Under the pieces are notes generated by a model. The model did not search any database and had not been told where the DNA came from. It saw only the letters and a program-made list of their open reading frames with translations. A program made the position numbers and the translations under genes. From Nocardioides terrigena (lineage in GTDB: Bacteria > Actinomycetota > Actinomycetes > Propionibacteriales > Nocardioidaceae): DNA of 64,000 bases. Of this stretch, positions 39,181 to 47,331 are shown in pieces (within the stretch, counting starts at the first letter, position 1; every line of letters begins with the position of its first letter). Where the stretch lies: the NCBI RefSeq assembly GCF_003047265.1, contig NZ_PZYY01000004.1:248001-312000 (forward strand), given 5' to 3'.

Positions 39181-40194
39181 ATGACTGAGCGCACCGAGAC
39201 CCGCAACGTGATCATCATCGGCTCGGGCCCGTCGGGCTACACCGCCGCGGTCTACGCCGCCCGCGCGGCCCTGGAGCCGCTGGTCTTCGAGGGCTCCGTC
39301 ACCGCCGGTGGCGCCCTGATGAACACCACCGAGGTCGAGAACTTCCCCGGTTTCCGCGACGGCATCATGGGCCCGGCCCTGATGGACGAGATGCGCGCCC
39401 AGGCCGAGCGCTTCGGGGCGGAGCTGATCTCCGACGACGTCGTCGAGGTCGACCTCACCGGCGAGGTCAAGGTCGTCAAGACGGCCACCGACACCTACAC
39501 CGCGCGCTCGGTCGTCCTGGCGACCGGCTCGGGCTACCGCAAGCTCGGGCTGCCCCGCGAGGAGGAGCTCTCCGGTCGCGGCGTCTCCTGGTGCGCCACG
39601 TGCGACGGCTTCTTCTTCCGCGAGCAGGCCATCGCGGTCGTCGGCGGCGGCGACTCCGCCATCGAGGAGGCCACCTTCCTCACCCGCTTCGCCTCGAAGG
39701 TCTACCTGATCCACCGCCGCGACGAGCTGCGCGCCTCCAAGATCATGCAGGAGCGCGCCTTCGCCGACCCCAAGCTGGAGATGGTGTGGAACTCCGAGGT
39801 CGCCGCGATCAACGGCGCCGACAAGCTCGAGTCGGTCGTGCTGCGCGACACCGTCACCGGTGAGGAGCGCCAGCTCGACGTGACCGGCCTCTTCATCGCC
39901 ATCGGCCACGACCCGCGCTCCGAGCTGCTCGCCGGCCAGGTCGACCTCGACGACGAGGGCTACGTCCTCGTCGACCACCCGTCGACGGCCACCAACATCC
40001 AGGGCGTCTTCGCCGCCGGCGACCTCGTCGACCACCAGTACCGCCAGGCGATCACCGCCGCCGGCACCGGGTGCGCCGCGGCCCTCGACGCCGAGCGCTA
40101 CGTGGCAGCCCTCGACCACGCCGCGCTCGTGGACGCCTCTCCGGCGGAGACCGACGAGATCGTCACCGAGGTCGTGCAGACCGCCGGTCTCTGA
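39181..40194 (+). CDS. trxB: Thioredoxin reductase
   Basis: NADPH-dependent flavoprotein that reduces thioredoxin. The 337-residue protein has the FAD motif [20 protein letters not shown], redox-active [16 protein letters not shown] motif [18 protein letters not shown] and the C-terminal [23 protein letters not shown]. Its usual neighbour trxA is 6.6 kb away at 46809, on the same strand, with accessory genes inserted between them. Confidence 0.97.
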   Translation: MTERTETRNVIIIGSGPSGYTAAVYAARAALEPLVFEGSVTAGGALMNTTEVENFPGFRDGIMGPALMDEMRAQAERFGAELISDDVVEVDLTGEVKVVKTATDTYTARSVVLATGSGYRKLGLPREEELSGRGVSWCATCDGFFFREQAIAVVGGGDSAIEEATFLTRFASKVYLIHRRDELRASKIMQERAFADPKLEMVWNSEVAAINGADKLESVVLRDTVTGEERQLDVTGLFIAIGHDPRSELLAGQVDLDDEGYVLVDHPSTATNIQGVFAAGDLVDHQYRQAITAAGTGCAAALDAERYVAALDHAALVDASPAETDEIVTEVVQTAGL

Positions 40195-40202
40195 TTGGGC
40201 AA

Positions 40203-41069
40203 TCACTCCACAACGGAGTAGTGGACCGAACACTTCGAGTCGTGTGACCGCACACTCGCCAACTCGTCGAGACGGGTGCGAATGTGCGCGAGCTCGGCCA
40301 GGACTGTGCGGGTCGACTCGTCCACTGCGGTCTCGACCTCGTCGACCGTCTCGACGACACCATCGATCGAGTCATCGGACTGACGGTCCAGTGCCTCCAC
40401 GGCGACCGCCACGAAGAGGTTGAGCACGATGTAGGTCGCCACGATCAGGTAGGCAGCAAAGAACGCCCACGCCCAGGGGTTGTCAGATGCGACCCCCGCG
40501 ACGACGTTGGCCCAGTCGTCTCCGGTTGTTATCTGGAAGATGGACCGAAACGAGGGACCGAGCGAGCCGAAGTGCTCCGGGTCGGCCTCTCCGAACAACT
40601 CGGTCGAGAGCACGGCTGAGATGTACATGACGATCCCCAGCAACGCTCCTATGGAAGCCATGCCCGGGATGGTCGCGACGAGAGCCCCGACCACCCTGCG
40701 CATCGACCGGACCGTCGAGAGAAGGCGAAGCACCCGAAAGACCCGGAATATCCTGAGCAACGAATAGCCGCTGCCGCCGGGCACCGCGGAGATAAGTACC
40801 ACGGCGAGGTCAAAGAGGTTCCACGGACTTCTGAAGAATTGGGGGCCGTAGGCGTACAGACGCAGGGACACCTCGACGACAAAGATCATCACGGTGCCGA
40901 ACGTCGCCCACCTAAGGACCTCTGCATGGTTCGTGGCGAGCGCCGGAGTGGCCTCGACGCCGATCAGGGCTGCGTTCACGACGATGACCAGGATGATGAA
41001 GGCTTGGAACTCCCGTCGCTCGACCAGATGCTGGACTCGTCTGCGGCGACCCTCCTGCCCATCACCCAC
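40203..41069 (-). CDS. Single-domain voltage-gated cation channel
   Basis: A 288-residue ion-transport protein with six predicted spans, a tetrameric channel subunit of the bacterial sodium channel type. S4 has arginines at every third position (LLRIFRVFRVLRLLSTVR). The pore loop is FQITTGDDWANVV, with two acidic residues where the bacterial sodium channel NaChBac has LES. S6 is ATYIVLNLFVAVAVEAL. A C-terminal helical region (about 235-275) could form a coiled-coil bundle. GTG 41069 overlaps the lipoprotein stop by 8 bp, so it is the third gene of an operon. Its selectivity cannot be told from sequence alone. Confidence 0.9.
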   Translation of the reverse strand: MGDGQEGRRRRVQHLVERREFQAFIILVIVVNAALIGVEATPALATNHAEVLRWATFGTVMIFVVEVSLRLYAYGPQFFRSPWNLFDLAVVLISAVPGGSGYSLLRIFRVFRVLRLLSTVRSMRRVVGALVATIPGMASIGALLGIVMYISAVLSTELFGEADPEHFGSLGPSFRSIFQITTGDDWANVVAGVASDNPWAWAFFAAYLIVATYIVLNLFVAVAVEALDRQSDDSIDGVVETVDEVETAVDESTRTVLAELAHIRTRLDELASVRSHDSKCSVHYSVVE

Positions 41070-41532
41070 AGTTGACCCGAACGTACTCGTCGATCCTCCC
41101 TAGGGCGGGGGCAGTCTGGAGTCCTGCCATCAGACTGGACGCGAAGGCACCCAGCGCGTTGTCAGCCGACTCCTTGCTGGACTCCAGTTGCGATTCGTAG
41201 GCATCCCGAACGGATTCGGTGTCCTGTCGGATCTCGTCCGGAGCAACCTCCGACAGCGCCTCCCACATCTGCGCCAGGTCGCCCATGGCGCCCATTCCCC
41301 TGCTCAGGCCTTCGAGGGCGCCGAGGGCGCTTCCGCTGCTTGCTTGCTCGTCTGCGCTGGCCCACGCCTCGAGGTATCGCTTCTTGTACTCGTCCATCGT
41401 CGAGCAGTAGGCCTCCGCCGAGCGCTCCTGTCCGCACGCCGTCATCAGGAGCGACACCAGTGCCACTGCCACGACCGCACAACCACGGCGCGCGATCCAC
41501 GATGCCGCACAGCCCTTCCGCGTGCCCCGCAT
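41062..41532 (-). CDS. Putative secreted lipoprotein, unknown function
   Basis: A 156-residue protein with a basic N terminus and hydrophobic signal (about 15-32), then lipobox LLMTAC, so it is probably lipid-anchored outside the membrane. The mature part is an Ala/Ser/Glu-rich helical domain with one pair of cysteines (AEAYCSTMDEY and the C-terminal VNCG). It starts 1 bp after the stop of the 41534-41944 gene and overlaps the channel gene. It may be an accessory protein of the channel. Confidence 0.7.
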   Translation of the reverse strand: MRGTRKGCAASWIARRGCAVVAVALVSLLMTACGQERSAEAYCSTMDEYKKRYLEAWASADEQASSGSALGALEGLSRGMGAMGDLAQMWEALSEVAPDEIRQDTESVRDAYESQLESSKESADNALGAFASSLMAGLQTAPALGRIDEYVRVNCG

Positions 41533-41533
41533 C

Positions 41534-41944
41534 TCAGAAGGTGTCCGACCCGATGAGCTGCTTCTCGAGATCGTCCGCGGTGCTGGTCACCAGGACGATC
41601 GGCCGGACGATCTCGTTCGCGTCCAGGTTCGCGAGTGGAGCCGCGTGACGCACGGTGAGCAGCTCACCCGACAGCGCCAACCCCCCGCAGACGTGGTTCT
41701 CCATGATCCGAAGCGCCTGCACCATGTCGAGCGAGGCGATCGGTCCGATGACGGACTCAACCTGAATCCACTCCTCGCCCTGGGCCAGTTCCATGCGCCA
41801 CAGGAAGACCACCTGAGACCGTAGGTCCCCGGTGTTGAAGACCATCTTGACCCTGCTGTCCGTCATCTCATTGACGTCGTAATTGCTACTGATGAAGCTG
41901 GTGAGTGCGTTCCAATTCGTCATGTCTGCATCCGTTCCGGTCAT
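41534..41944 (-). CDS. YbjN/secretion-chaperone-like small protein, unknown function
   Basis: A 136-residue acidic cytoplasmic protein with mixed alpha/beta pattern; VKMVFNTGDLRSQVVFLWR followed by EWIQVESVIGP resembles the YbjN/CesT-like chaperone fold. I cannot assign a function. It is the first gene of the operon with a lipoprotein and ion channel. No Shine-Dalgarno is evident at ATG 41944; ATG 41923 (MTNWNALTSF) is an alternative. Confidence 0.6.
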   Translation of the reverse strand: MTGTDADMTNWNALTSFISSNYDVNEMTDSRVKMVFNTGDLRSQVVFLWRMELAQGEEWIQVESVIGPIASLDMVQALRIMENHVCGGLALSGELLTVRHAAPLANLDANEIVRPIVLVTSTADDLEKQLIGSDTF

Positions 41945-42169
41945 TGTCGGGTTCCGCTGACCCCTCGCCTGAAGGGAATCCCAAGGAATACGGAGCAGTA
42001 CATCCCCACTTCCGGGGGACGACGCGGTTCACGCTCGTGGCCACTGTTGCCTCCCCTATTCCGGGAATGCTGCACCTACGACACTTCGCGCAGTCTTCCC
42101 TTGGGCCACATCTTTGGTGGCCACGTCATCTGGGGGGGATCCCCGGCCGAATCACGGAGGTAGACGCTC

Positions 42170-42310
42170 ATGTTCAAGACCGAGGCTTACAAGACAGCAC
42201 GCGGCAACTACGACATCCAGGCGACCTGTCCCAAGGGGCACACCTGCTACAAGAAGCGTGGCGATTCCGAAACCTACAAGTGCCCCTATTGTGGCCACGA
42301 CGTGCGGTAG
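42170..42310 (+). CDS. 46-residue zinc-ribbon protein
   Basis: A short gene. GGAGG ends 9 nt before ATG 42170; stop TAG 42308-42310. The product has TCPKGHTCY and KCPYCGHDVR, giving a CxxxHxC plus CxxC set suited to one zinc ion, and many Lys/Arg/Tyr residues. The bases are less G+C-rich than the flanks. It is opposite in direction to both neighbours and is likely a stand-alone transcript. Function unknown; nucleic-acid binding is possible. Confidence 0.6.
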   Translation: MFKTEAYKTARGNYDIQATCPKGHTCYKKRGDSETYKCPYCGHDVR

Positions 42311-42419
42311 CGGTCACGGACGTTCAGCCTCGAGGCTCGACTCCTCGAAGCGAGACCAGCGGCGAGTGCGCAGGGCCGCCGCGCGTGCGAGCGAAGCACG
42401 CCCGTCAACTTCATGACGG

Positions 42420-42449
42420 AGCAGGTCCCCGGCCGGCCGGGGACCTGCT
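42420..42449. terminator. Perfect palindrome, terminator of the two-component operon
   Basis: A 13-bp stem (AGCAGGTCCCCGG and its complement) with loop CCGG lies 9 bp after the response-regulator stop (minus strand) and also downstream of the zinc-ribbon gene. It is probably bidirectional. Confidence 0.65.
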
Positions 42450-42457
42450 GGGCGGGG

Positions 42458-43096
42458 TCAGATCCAGCCGTCCAGCCCCGCCTCGCGAACCAGGCTGCCT
42501 GTGTTGGTGACCTCACGTTCGGCGTCGATGTACTTGCCTCTGATCGACTTCAGGTGTGCACGGACCGTCTCCTCCGCCACCTTCAGCCGCGATCCAACCT
42601 GGCGCTGGGTCAATCCGTCGCGGAGGTTGGAGAGGACCTCCACTTCCCGGACCGTCAGCCGCGGGGTGAGAGAGACGTCGCTGATGAGGGCCTCGGCCAC
42701 CACACTGCTGCAGACGAAGTCGCCCATCGCGGCCCGCCGCACCACGTTCACGAGAGCCTCGGTTCCGTCGTTCTTCAGGATTACCCCGTGGACACCGTGG
42801 GCAAGCGCCCGGCGCAGTGGCATCGGCTTCTCCTCCGCCGTGTGCAGGACGACAGCGCCGGCCCAAGCCGCGAGCGCGGGAATGTGGTCGAGGACCAGCA
42901 CGTCATCACGCCCGAGGTACAGGTCCAGCACCAGCACGTCAGGTCCGGGACCGTCGACATCCACCTCGTCCACTGCGCCGTACGAACCGACCAGTTGTAG
43001 CTCCTCGCCGTGTCGGTGGACCGCAGCGGCCACACCGTCACGGACGACCTCTTGGTTGTCCAGCACGGCGACGGTCACGCGAGCAGATGGCTGCAT
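42458..43096 (-). CDS. NarL/FixJ-family response regulator
   Basis: A 212-residue regulator. The receiver (about 7-125) has VLDNQEVVRDGV, the phospho-acceptor Asp in VLVLDLYLG, Thr in VVLHTAEE and Lys in VILKNDG. The LuxR-type DNA-binding helix-turn-helix (about 145-205) is LTVREVEVLSNLRDGLTQRQV and VAEETVRAHLKSIRGKY. It lies 35 bp after its probable kinase gene. The target genes are unknown; the divergent secreted-protein gene at 45598 is one candidate. Confidence 0.9.
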   Translation of the reverse strand: MQPSARVTVAVLDNQEVVRDGVAAAVHRHGEELQLVGSYGAVDEVDVDGPGPDVLVLDLYLGRDDVLVLDHIPALAAWAGAVVLHTAEEKPMPLRRALAHGVHGVILKNDGTEALVNVVRRAAMGDFVCSSVVAEALISDVSLTPRLTVREVEVLSNLRDGLTQRQVGSRLKVAEETVRAHLKSIRGKYIDAEREVTNTGSLVREAGLDGWI

Positions 43097-43131
43097 GGGA
43101 GTTGCCTATCTGTCCGGCCTAGCCGGTGTCT

Positions 43132-45414
43132 CTACCCCAAAACGGGGAGGTCCTCGATCAGGAGGACCGCCCGGAACTCGTCCACATCGGTTTCAATGAC
43201 TGCCTCCTGCTGTCCATGCAGCAGGTCGATGGCGGGTCTGTCGGGTGCGGGGACGATCGAGATCCTGACTCGTGGGTCATCCATCGACGGCGGTGTGACG
43301 ATGACCCGGTGCCCGCCTGAATGAGGCAGAACGCGGGCCAGCACCTGTCCTACAGTTCTTGTCGAAGCGCCGGGGGTGAGCCCTGCGCGGAGCTCGATCA
43401 CGCCGCCTGCCTCACGGAAGCGCGCGACTTGCAGACGGAGGGCTTCGTCGAAGAAGCCCGGTGCATACAGGTCATCGCGCGCCGACACTGCGAGAAGTCG
43501 CGCGCGGTCACGGGTCGGTGCTGCGTGCAGGGAGAGCTCGCCGTTGGCGATCCGCTGCAGCCACGGCAACGTCTCGGCACGGACATGGGCGAAGTACATG
43601 TGAGCGGTTGCGTCGCGCCACTGACGCACCGCCAGTGCATGCTCAAGCTCGAACTCACGCGCCTGCTCCGTCCGCAGGCTCTTACCCTGTCGACGGATGA
43701 GCCACCCGAGTACCAGCGAGGGAACGGGGCAGGTCACCACGGCGTTGATCGATCCCCACGGGACCAGACCACCGGTGAGTTCGGGCCTAATGAGCGGCGC
43801 CCCGACGACGATCAGGAGGTGCATCACGATGACCAGTGCGCCCGCCCGGATGGGCAGGTTGAAGACGAGCACCACCAGTGGCAGAGCACTCATGCCGACG
43901 GACCACGATCGGAAGTCGAGCATGGCTTCGTCGGCCATGGTGATCAACCCGACCACCTGCAAGCCGGCCAGCGCGCACCCCATGGTCACCAGCCAGGCTG
44001 TGTCCGGCGCTCGAGACTCCACGCGACGCACGATGAGGTAGGTCGAGGCCAGCCATCCGACAGCGAGCCACAGCTGACTCCACGTGCCATTCACAGCGGC
44101 GCTGTGGACCGCCACGACGGTCCAGGCGGCGGCCAGTGGGAATGCGACCGATCTCGACAGGGTGCTGATGGGCCCGAGACTGGCAGTGGTCAGCTCGTGG
44201 GCTCGCTGGAGCTGGCGCACGCGGGAGCCATCGTGCCGAGGGATGGTCATGGCCAGAGTCGCGCCACCACCTTCGCGAGGACGCAGCGCAGCGGAACCCC
44301 CCAACGCCTGGAGCGGTCGACGCACGGACTGCGAGAGCCCGAAGCCCTCGGCTGCAGTGGCATCGACCCCTCTCCCTCGATCCCGTACCTCCAAATGGAC
44401 GTCCCGGCGATCACCCCACAGCGCCAAGGTCACGGCATCGGCACGGCCGTGGCGAAGCGCATTGCGAACGCCTTCGAGTGCGGCCCTCCGCAAGGCGGCA
44501 AGTCGATCGGGGGACAGTTCCGGCAAACGGGCCATCCTGGCACCCACCGCGACATGCACCCTGATCGGGGATCCGGACCGGATGTCGTGCACCAGCTGCG
44601 CGTATGAACTCGCCAGCCCGAGGCTGTCGTCGCCGGGCGCCCCCACAGGCCCCGCCTCGCCCTCTTCGCGCTCCAGGACCGCCTTCATCGCGGCGACCGT
44701 GGCGGAGCACTGCCTTCGGATGCGCGGCGGCGGGGCCGATGCATCAGCGATCAGGTGGAGGGTCCCGAGGACGTCGTCGTGCAGCACGCGCTGGCTGATC
44801 CCGCGTGCGTCTCTCTCAGTCTCCTCCTTGGCCAGCTCGAGTTCCCGTTGCCGGTTGGCCAGCGCGACCTGCTCGGTGGTGATCGAGCTGTGCTGCATGG
44901 CGTTCACGAAGCTCACGGCCGCCGAAGCCGTGCTGAGTGCCAAGACGATGGTGTCGAGCGTGAGTCCCGCACCCGCAAGGTCCAAGGCACGCAGGACGAC
45001 GATGTGGACACCCGCACAGGTGGCGACGACGCCCAGGGCGAGGGGCAACCACATGAGGCGGGCGGCCATCAGACCCAATGCAGAGAGGACCATGCCAGTC
45101 GTGCCGTCGTTCGGCACTCCGTGAGTGCCCAAGGTGGGCGTCGCGACGAGAAATGTGCCGACCAGCAGGACGAGGTGTCGCACCCGTTCCCCGTCACGGA
45201 ACACGTCCAGAGCAACGCACAGCAGGACGATCGCGATGACACTTCGCAGCATCGCGATCTCGCTCGTGACCCATGACTTTCCCACCCACGGCAACGCAGA
45301 GAACAGACAGAGGCTCATCAGGATCGACGCATGCGCACCGAGAATGCTGCGATACATCCGGTAGGCACTGCCTTGCGTGGGGCGTGGAACAGGCGGACGT
45401 ACCCAGCTCCTCAT
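43132..45414 (-). CDS. Unusual sensor histidine kinase with two membrane modules
   Basis: A 760-residue protein. Module 1: about six spans (20-175), coiled coil, phospho-acceptor helix QRVLHDDVLGTL (HisKA_3 type), and an ATPase domain (EGVRNALRHG, EVRDRGRGVDATAAEGFGL, GGGATLAMTIPR), complete by about residue 390. Module 2: five or six more spans (415-575), another coiled coil (REFELEHALAVRQWRDATAHMY) and a C-terminal 170 residues that look like a decayed kinase core without N, G1 or G2 boxes. This is a fused tandem architecture. It is followed by the cognate regulator gene. Lower G+C than the core genome suggests gain by transfer. Confidence 0.82.
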   Translation of the reverse strand: MRSWVRPPVPRPTQGSAYRMYRSILGAHASILMSLCLFSALPWVGKSWVTSEIAMLRSVIAIVLLCVALDVFRDGERVRHLVLLVGTFLVATPTLGTHGVPNDGTTGMVLSALGLMAARLMWLPLALGVVATCAGVHIVVLRALDLAGAGLTLDTIVLALSTASAAVSFVNAMQHSSITTEQVALANRQRELELAKEETERDARGISQRVLHDDVLGTLHLIADASAPPPRIRRQCSATVAAMKAVLEREEGEAGPVGAPGDDSLGLASSYAQLVHDIRSGSPIRVHVAVGARMARLPELSPDRLAALRRAALEGVRNALRHGRADAVTLALWGDRRDVHLEVRDRGRGVDATAAEGFGLSQSVRRPLQALGGSAALRPREGGGATLAMTIPRHDGSRVRQLQRAHELTTASLGPISTLSRSVAFPLAAAWTVVAVHSAAVNGTWSQLWLAVGWLASTYLIVRRVESRAPDTAWLVTMGCALAGLQVVGLITMADEAMLDFRSWSVGMSALPLVVLVFNLPIRAGALVIVMHLLIVVGAPLIRPELTGGLVPWGSINAVVTCPVPSLVLGWLIRRQGKSLRTEQAREFELEHALAVRQWRDATAHMYFAHVRAETLPWLQRIANGELSLHAAPTRDRARLLAVSARDDLYAPGFFDEALRLQVARFREAGGVIELRAGLTPGASTRTVGQVLARVLPHSGGHRVIVTPPSMDDPRVRISIVPAPDRPAIDLLHGQQEAVIETDVDEFRAVLLIEDLPVLG

Positions 45415-45597
45415 GCCCGTCCCCCCGTCCGGTCGCTGCCCGCGATGCTAGGCGAGCGATTGCACTCGATGGCGACGTCTCGGGTAAAGAACTGATCGGC
45501 TGACGTGTCCGCTCCCCCGGAAACCGGGGATGTCCTGGGCGACACACGACTGCCTACGGTCAGATCCACACGACCCGTTCCCACCAGGAGGACCGCC
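45415..45597. promoter_or_regulatory. Divergent region between the sensor kinase and a secreted-protein gene
   Basis: A 183-bp gap. TACGGT (45555-45560) is a possible -10 box for the plus-strand gene; AGGAGG (45586-45591) is its ribosome binding site. No clear operator was seen. Confidence 0.4.
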
Positions 45598-46677
45598 ATG
45601 CGCCGTCTCGCACTCACCGTTGCCACGCTGTTGGTCGCCACCACGACCCCTGTCACTGCGGCGGGCCAGGAGGCGGTGAACATGGAAGCGGGCATCACAA
45701 CGTTTCAACGCGCCACCAATGGAGCTGTCACGCTCTTCGCGCCTGCGACCGTGGCGCCCCGCAGCACGGTCAGGCTCACCGGCACCGCGAAAGCGCGCAA
45801 GCGCACCCCCGTCGTCATCCAACAGCGACGAATCGGTAGGAAGTCGTGGACCGAGGAAGGAACGACGAGGGTCAGGCGCAAGGGCAGGTTCTCCTACACC
45901 GAGACCGTCACCAACTTCGACCGGCAGTACCGTGCCTGCGTCCGCGGACGATGCAGCAAGCCGGTCGCCGTAAGGATCGTCCGCCCCGAGCCGCCCGCGC
46001 CGCAGCCCACCTCGCTCACCCTCACGGGTGGTCCGAGCGCCCAGATCGAGGCCGGGCAGACGATCACCGCGACCGGGACCGCTTCGGGCAACCTGATCGG
46101 CAAGAGCGTGGCTTTCCAGGTGTACGACACCACCAGTGAGACCTGGGGCGCGATCGGCGGTGCCGTGGTTGACGGGTCCGGTAACTGGGCGGTCAGCGGT
46201 CCCATTGGGACCGCCGGCAAGATCGCCGTACGGATCGTCGCGCCTGCCACGCCCACGACCTTGGCGTCGTCCGTCGGCGCTGGCGTCATTTCGGTGTTTG
46301 GCTGGTACTACCTGAGCGACATGGGCACCGTCGAGGGCGAATGGGATGGTTCAGGCGCCTATCGGATCAGCGGCGCCACGTACACCAACTCGGTTGCGGA
46401 GGACACCGAGTACATCCAGGTTGACCTGGCCCGATCCTGCATCCGGTTCAGCACGGTGGTGGGTCTGAACGACTCCAGCGCGAGCGGCTCCCGGGCTGCC
46501 GTACGTCTGTTGGCCGACTCCGTGGAGCGCTACGCCAACAACAACCTCACGTTGGGTGTCGGATTTCCGGTCACATTCGACTTGACCAACGCGCTGAGGC
46601 TTGTCGTCGAACCGACCAACGTGACAAGCGGCCCTGAAGTCGTGCTGGGGGACGCCAAGATTCTCTGCTCCTTCTGA
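45598..46677 (+). CDS. Secreted protein with C-terminal carbohydrate-binding-like (NPCBM-type) domain
   Basis: A 359-residue exported protein. AGGAGG lies 6 nt before ATG 45598, giving a signal peptide MRRLALTVATLLVATTTPVTAAG. The middle has two Ig-like beta domains (about 35-120, with the cysteine pair ACVRGRC, and 125-215). The last 140 residues (GWYYLSDMGTVEGEWDGSG, EYIQVDLARSCIRFSTVVGLND, ending DAKILCSF) resemble NPCBM-type galactose-binding folds. Function unknown. It is the last gene of the trxB-trxA insertion and next to the two-component genes. Confidence 0.75.
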   Translation: MRRLALTVATLLVATTTPVTAAGQEAVNMEAGITTFQRATNGAVTLFAPATVAPRSTVRLTGTAKARKRTPVVIQQRRIGRKSWTEEGTTRVRRKGRFSYTETVTNFDRQYRACVRGRCSKPVAVRIVRPEPPAPQPTSLTLTGGPSAQIEAGQTITATGTASGNLIGKSVAFQVYDTTSETWGAIGGAVVDGSGNWAVSGPIGTAGKIAVRIVAPATPTTLASSVGAGVISVFGWYYLSDMGTVEGEWDGSGAYRISGATYTNSVAEDTEYIQVDLARSCIRFSTVVGLNDSSASGSRAAVRLLADSVERYANNNLTLGVGFPVTFDLTNALRLVVEPTNVTSGPEVVLGDAKILCSF

Positions 46678-46696
46678 TCCGCGACCTGACGACCGC

Positions 46697-46762
46697 GATG
46701 CCGGGGGACATCGCCATCGTTGGCGCGGTTCCGCCGGCGCGGGGAACAGATGTCCCCGGCAC
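46697..46762. other. Imperfect inverted repeat before trxA
   Basis: TGCCGGGGGACATC and GATGTCCCCGGCA face each other across about 36 bp, differing by one G. They may end the preceding transcript or form a leader structure of trxA. Confidence 0.35.
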
Positions 46763-46808
46763 GGTGTTGACTGAGCACAACCCGAGACCCCCACAGAAAG
46801 GTGGAGCA

Positions 46809-47132
46809 GTGGCCAACATCGCCGCCGTGACCGACGCCGAGTTCGAGGCGCAGGTCCTCAAGTCCGACAAGCCCGTCCTCGTGGACTTCTGGGCCGAGTG
46901 GTGTGGCCCGTGCCGCCAGGTCGCCCCGATCCTCGACGAGATCAACTCCGAGCACGGTGACAAGGTCACCTTCCTCAAGATGAACGTCGACGAGAACCCG
47001 GTGACGCCCTCGTCCTACCGCGTCACCGGCATCCCGACCATCAACGTCTACAAGGACGGCGAGGTCGTCAAGTCCATCGTGGGCGCCAAGCCCAAGGCCG
47101 CGCTCCTCAAGGAGCTCGCCGACTTCATCTGA
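46809..47132 (+). CDS. trxA: Thioredoxin
   Basis: A 107-residue protein-disulfide reductant with active site VDFWAEWCGPCRQ and cis-Pro segment VTGIPTINVYKDGE. AAAGGTGGAG precedes GTG 46809. It is probably the partner of trxB at 39181, with which it is normally adjacent. A GC-rich hairpin follows at 47151-47187. Confidence 0.97.
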   Translation: MANIAAVTDAEFEAQVLKSDKPVLVDFWAEWCGPCRQVAPILDEINSEHGDKVTFLKMNVDENPVTPSSYRVTGIPTINVYKDGEVVKSIVGAKPKAALLKELADFI

Positions 47133-47150
47133 GTCGAGTCTCCACACCGC

Positions 47151-47187
47151 GCCCCGGTGCGCTCCTCACGGAGCCGCCGGGGCGTCG
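47151..47187 (+). terminator. Candidate trxA terminator
   Basis: An 8-bp perfect stem CGCCCCGG/CCGGGGCG with an inner GCTCC/GGAGC stem, starting 19 bp after the trxA stop. No T tract. Confidence 0.5.
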
Positions 47188-47222
47188 TGCGTCCCATGCT
47201 CCACCTGCGGGTGAGAGCGACC

Positions 47223-47310
47223 CCCAATTTGGGTGAGGTACGCCGACGTGCTCCCCCCAGGTCGACCCCCGTTGTTGTCATGGTCGACCTGACAAGCAAC
47301 CCACATTGGG
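47223..47310 (+). promoter_or_regulatory. Two CCCA-N3-TGGG palindromes upstream of the giant surface-protein gene
   Basis: CCCAATTTGGG (47223-47233) and CCCACATTGGG (47300-47310) share the form CCCA-N3-TGGG, with centres 77 bp apart and just upstream of ATG 47332. A shared operator is plausible; the regulator is unknown. Confidence 0.45.
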
Positions 47311-47331
47311 TCATTCAACGAGGGGATCACC

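Noticed and set aside
40203..46677. Prophage or integrative element between trxB and trxA
   Set aside because: No integrase, phage structural gene, tRNA target or flanking direct repeat was found; only composition and gene content suggest acquisition.
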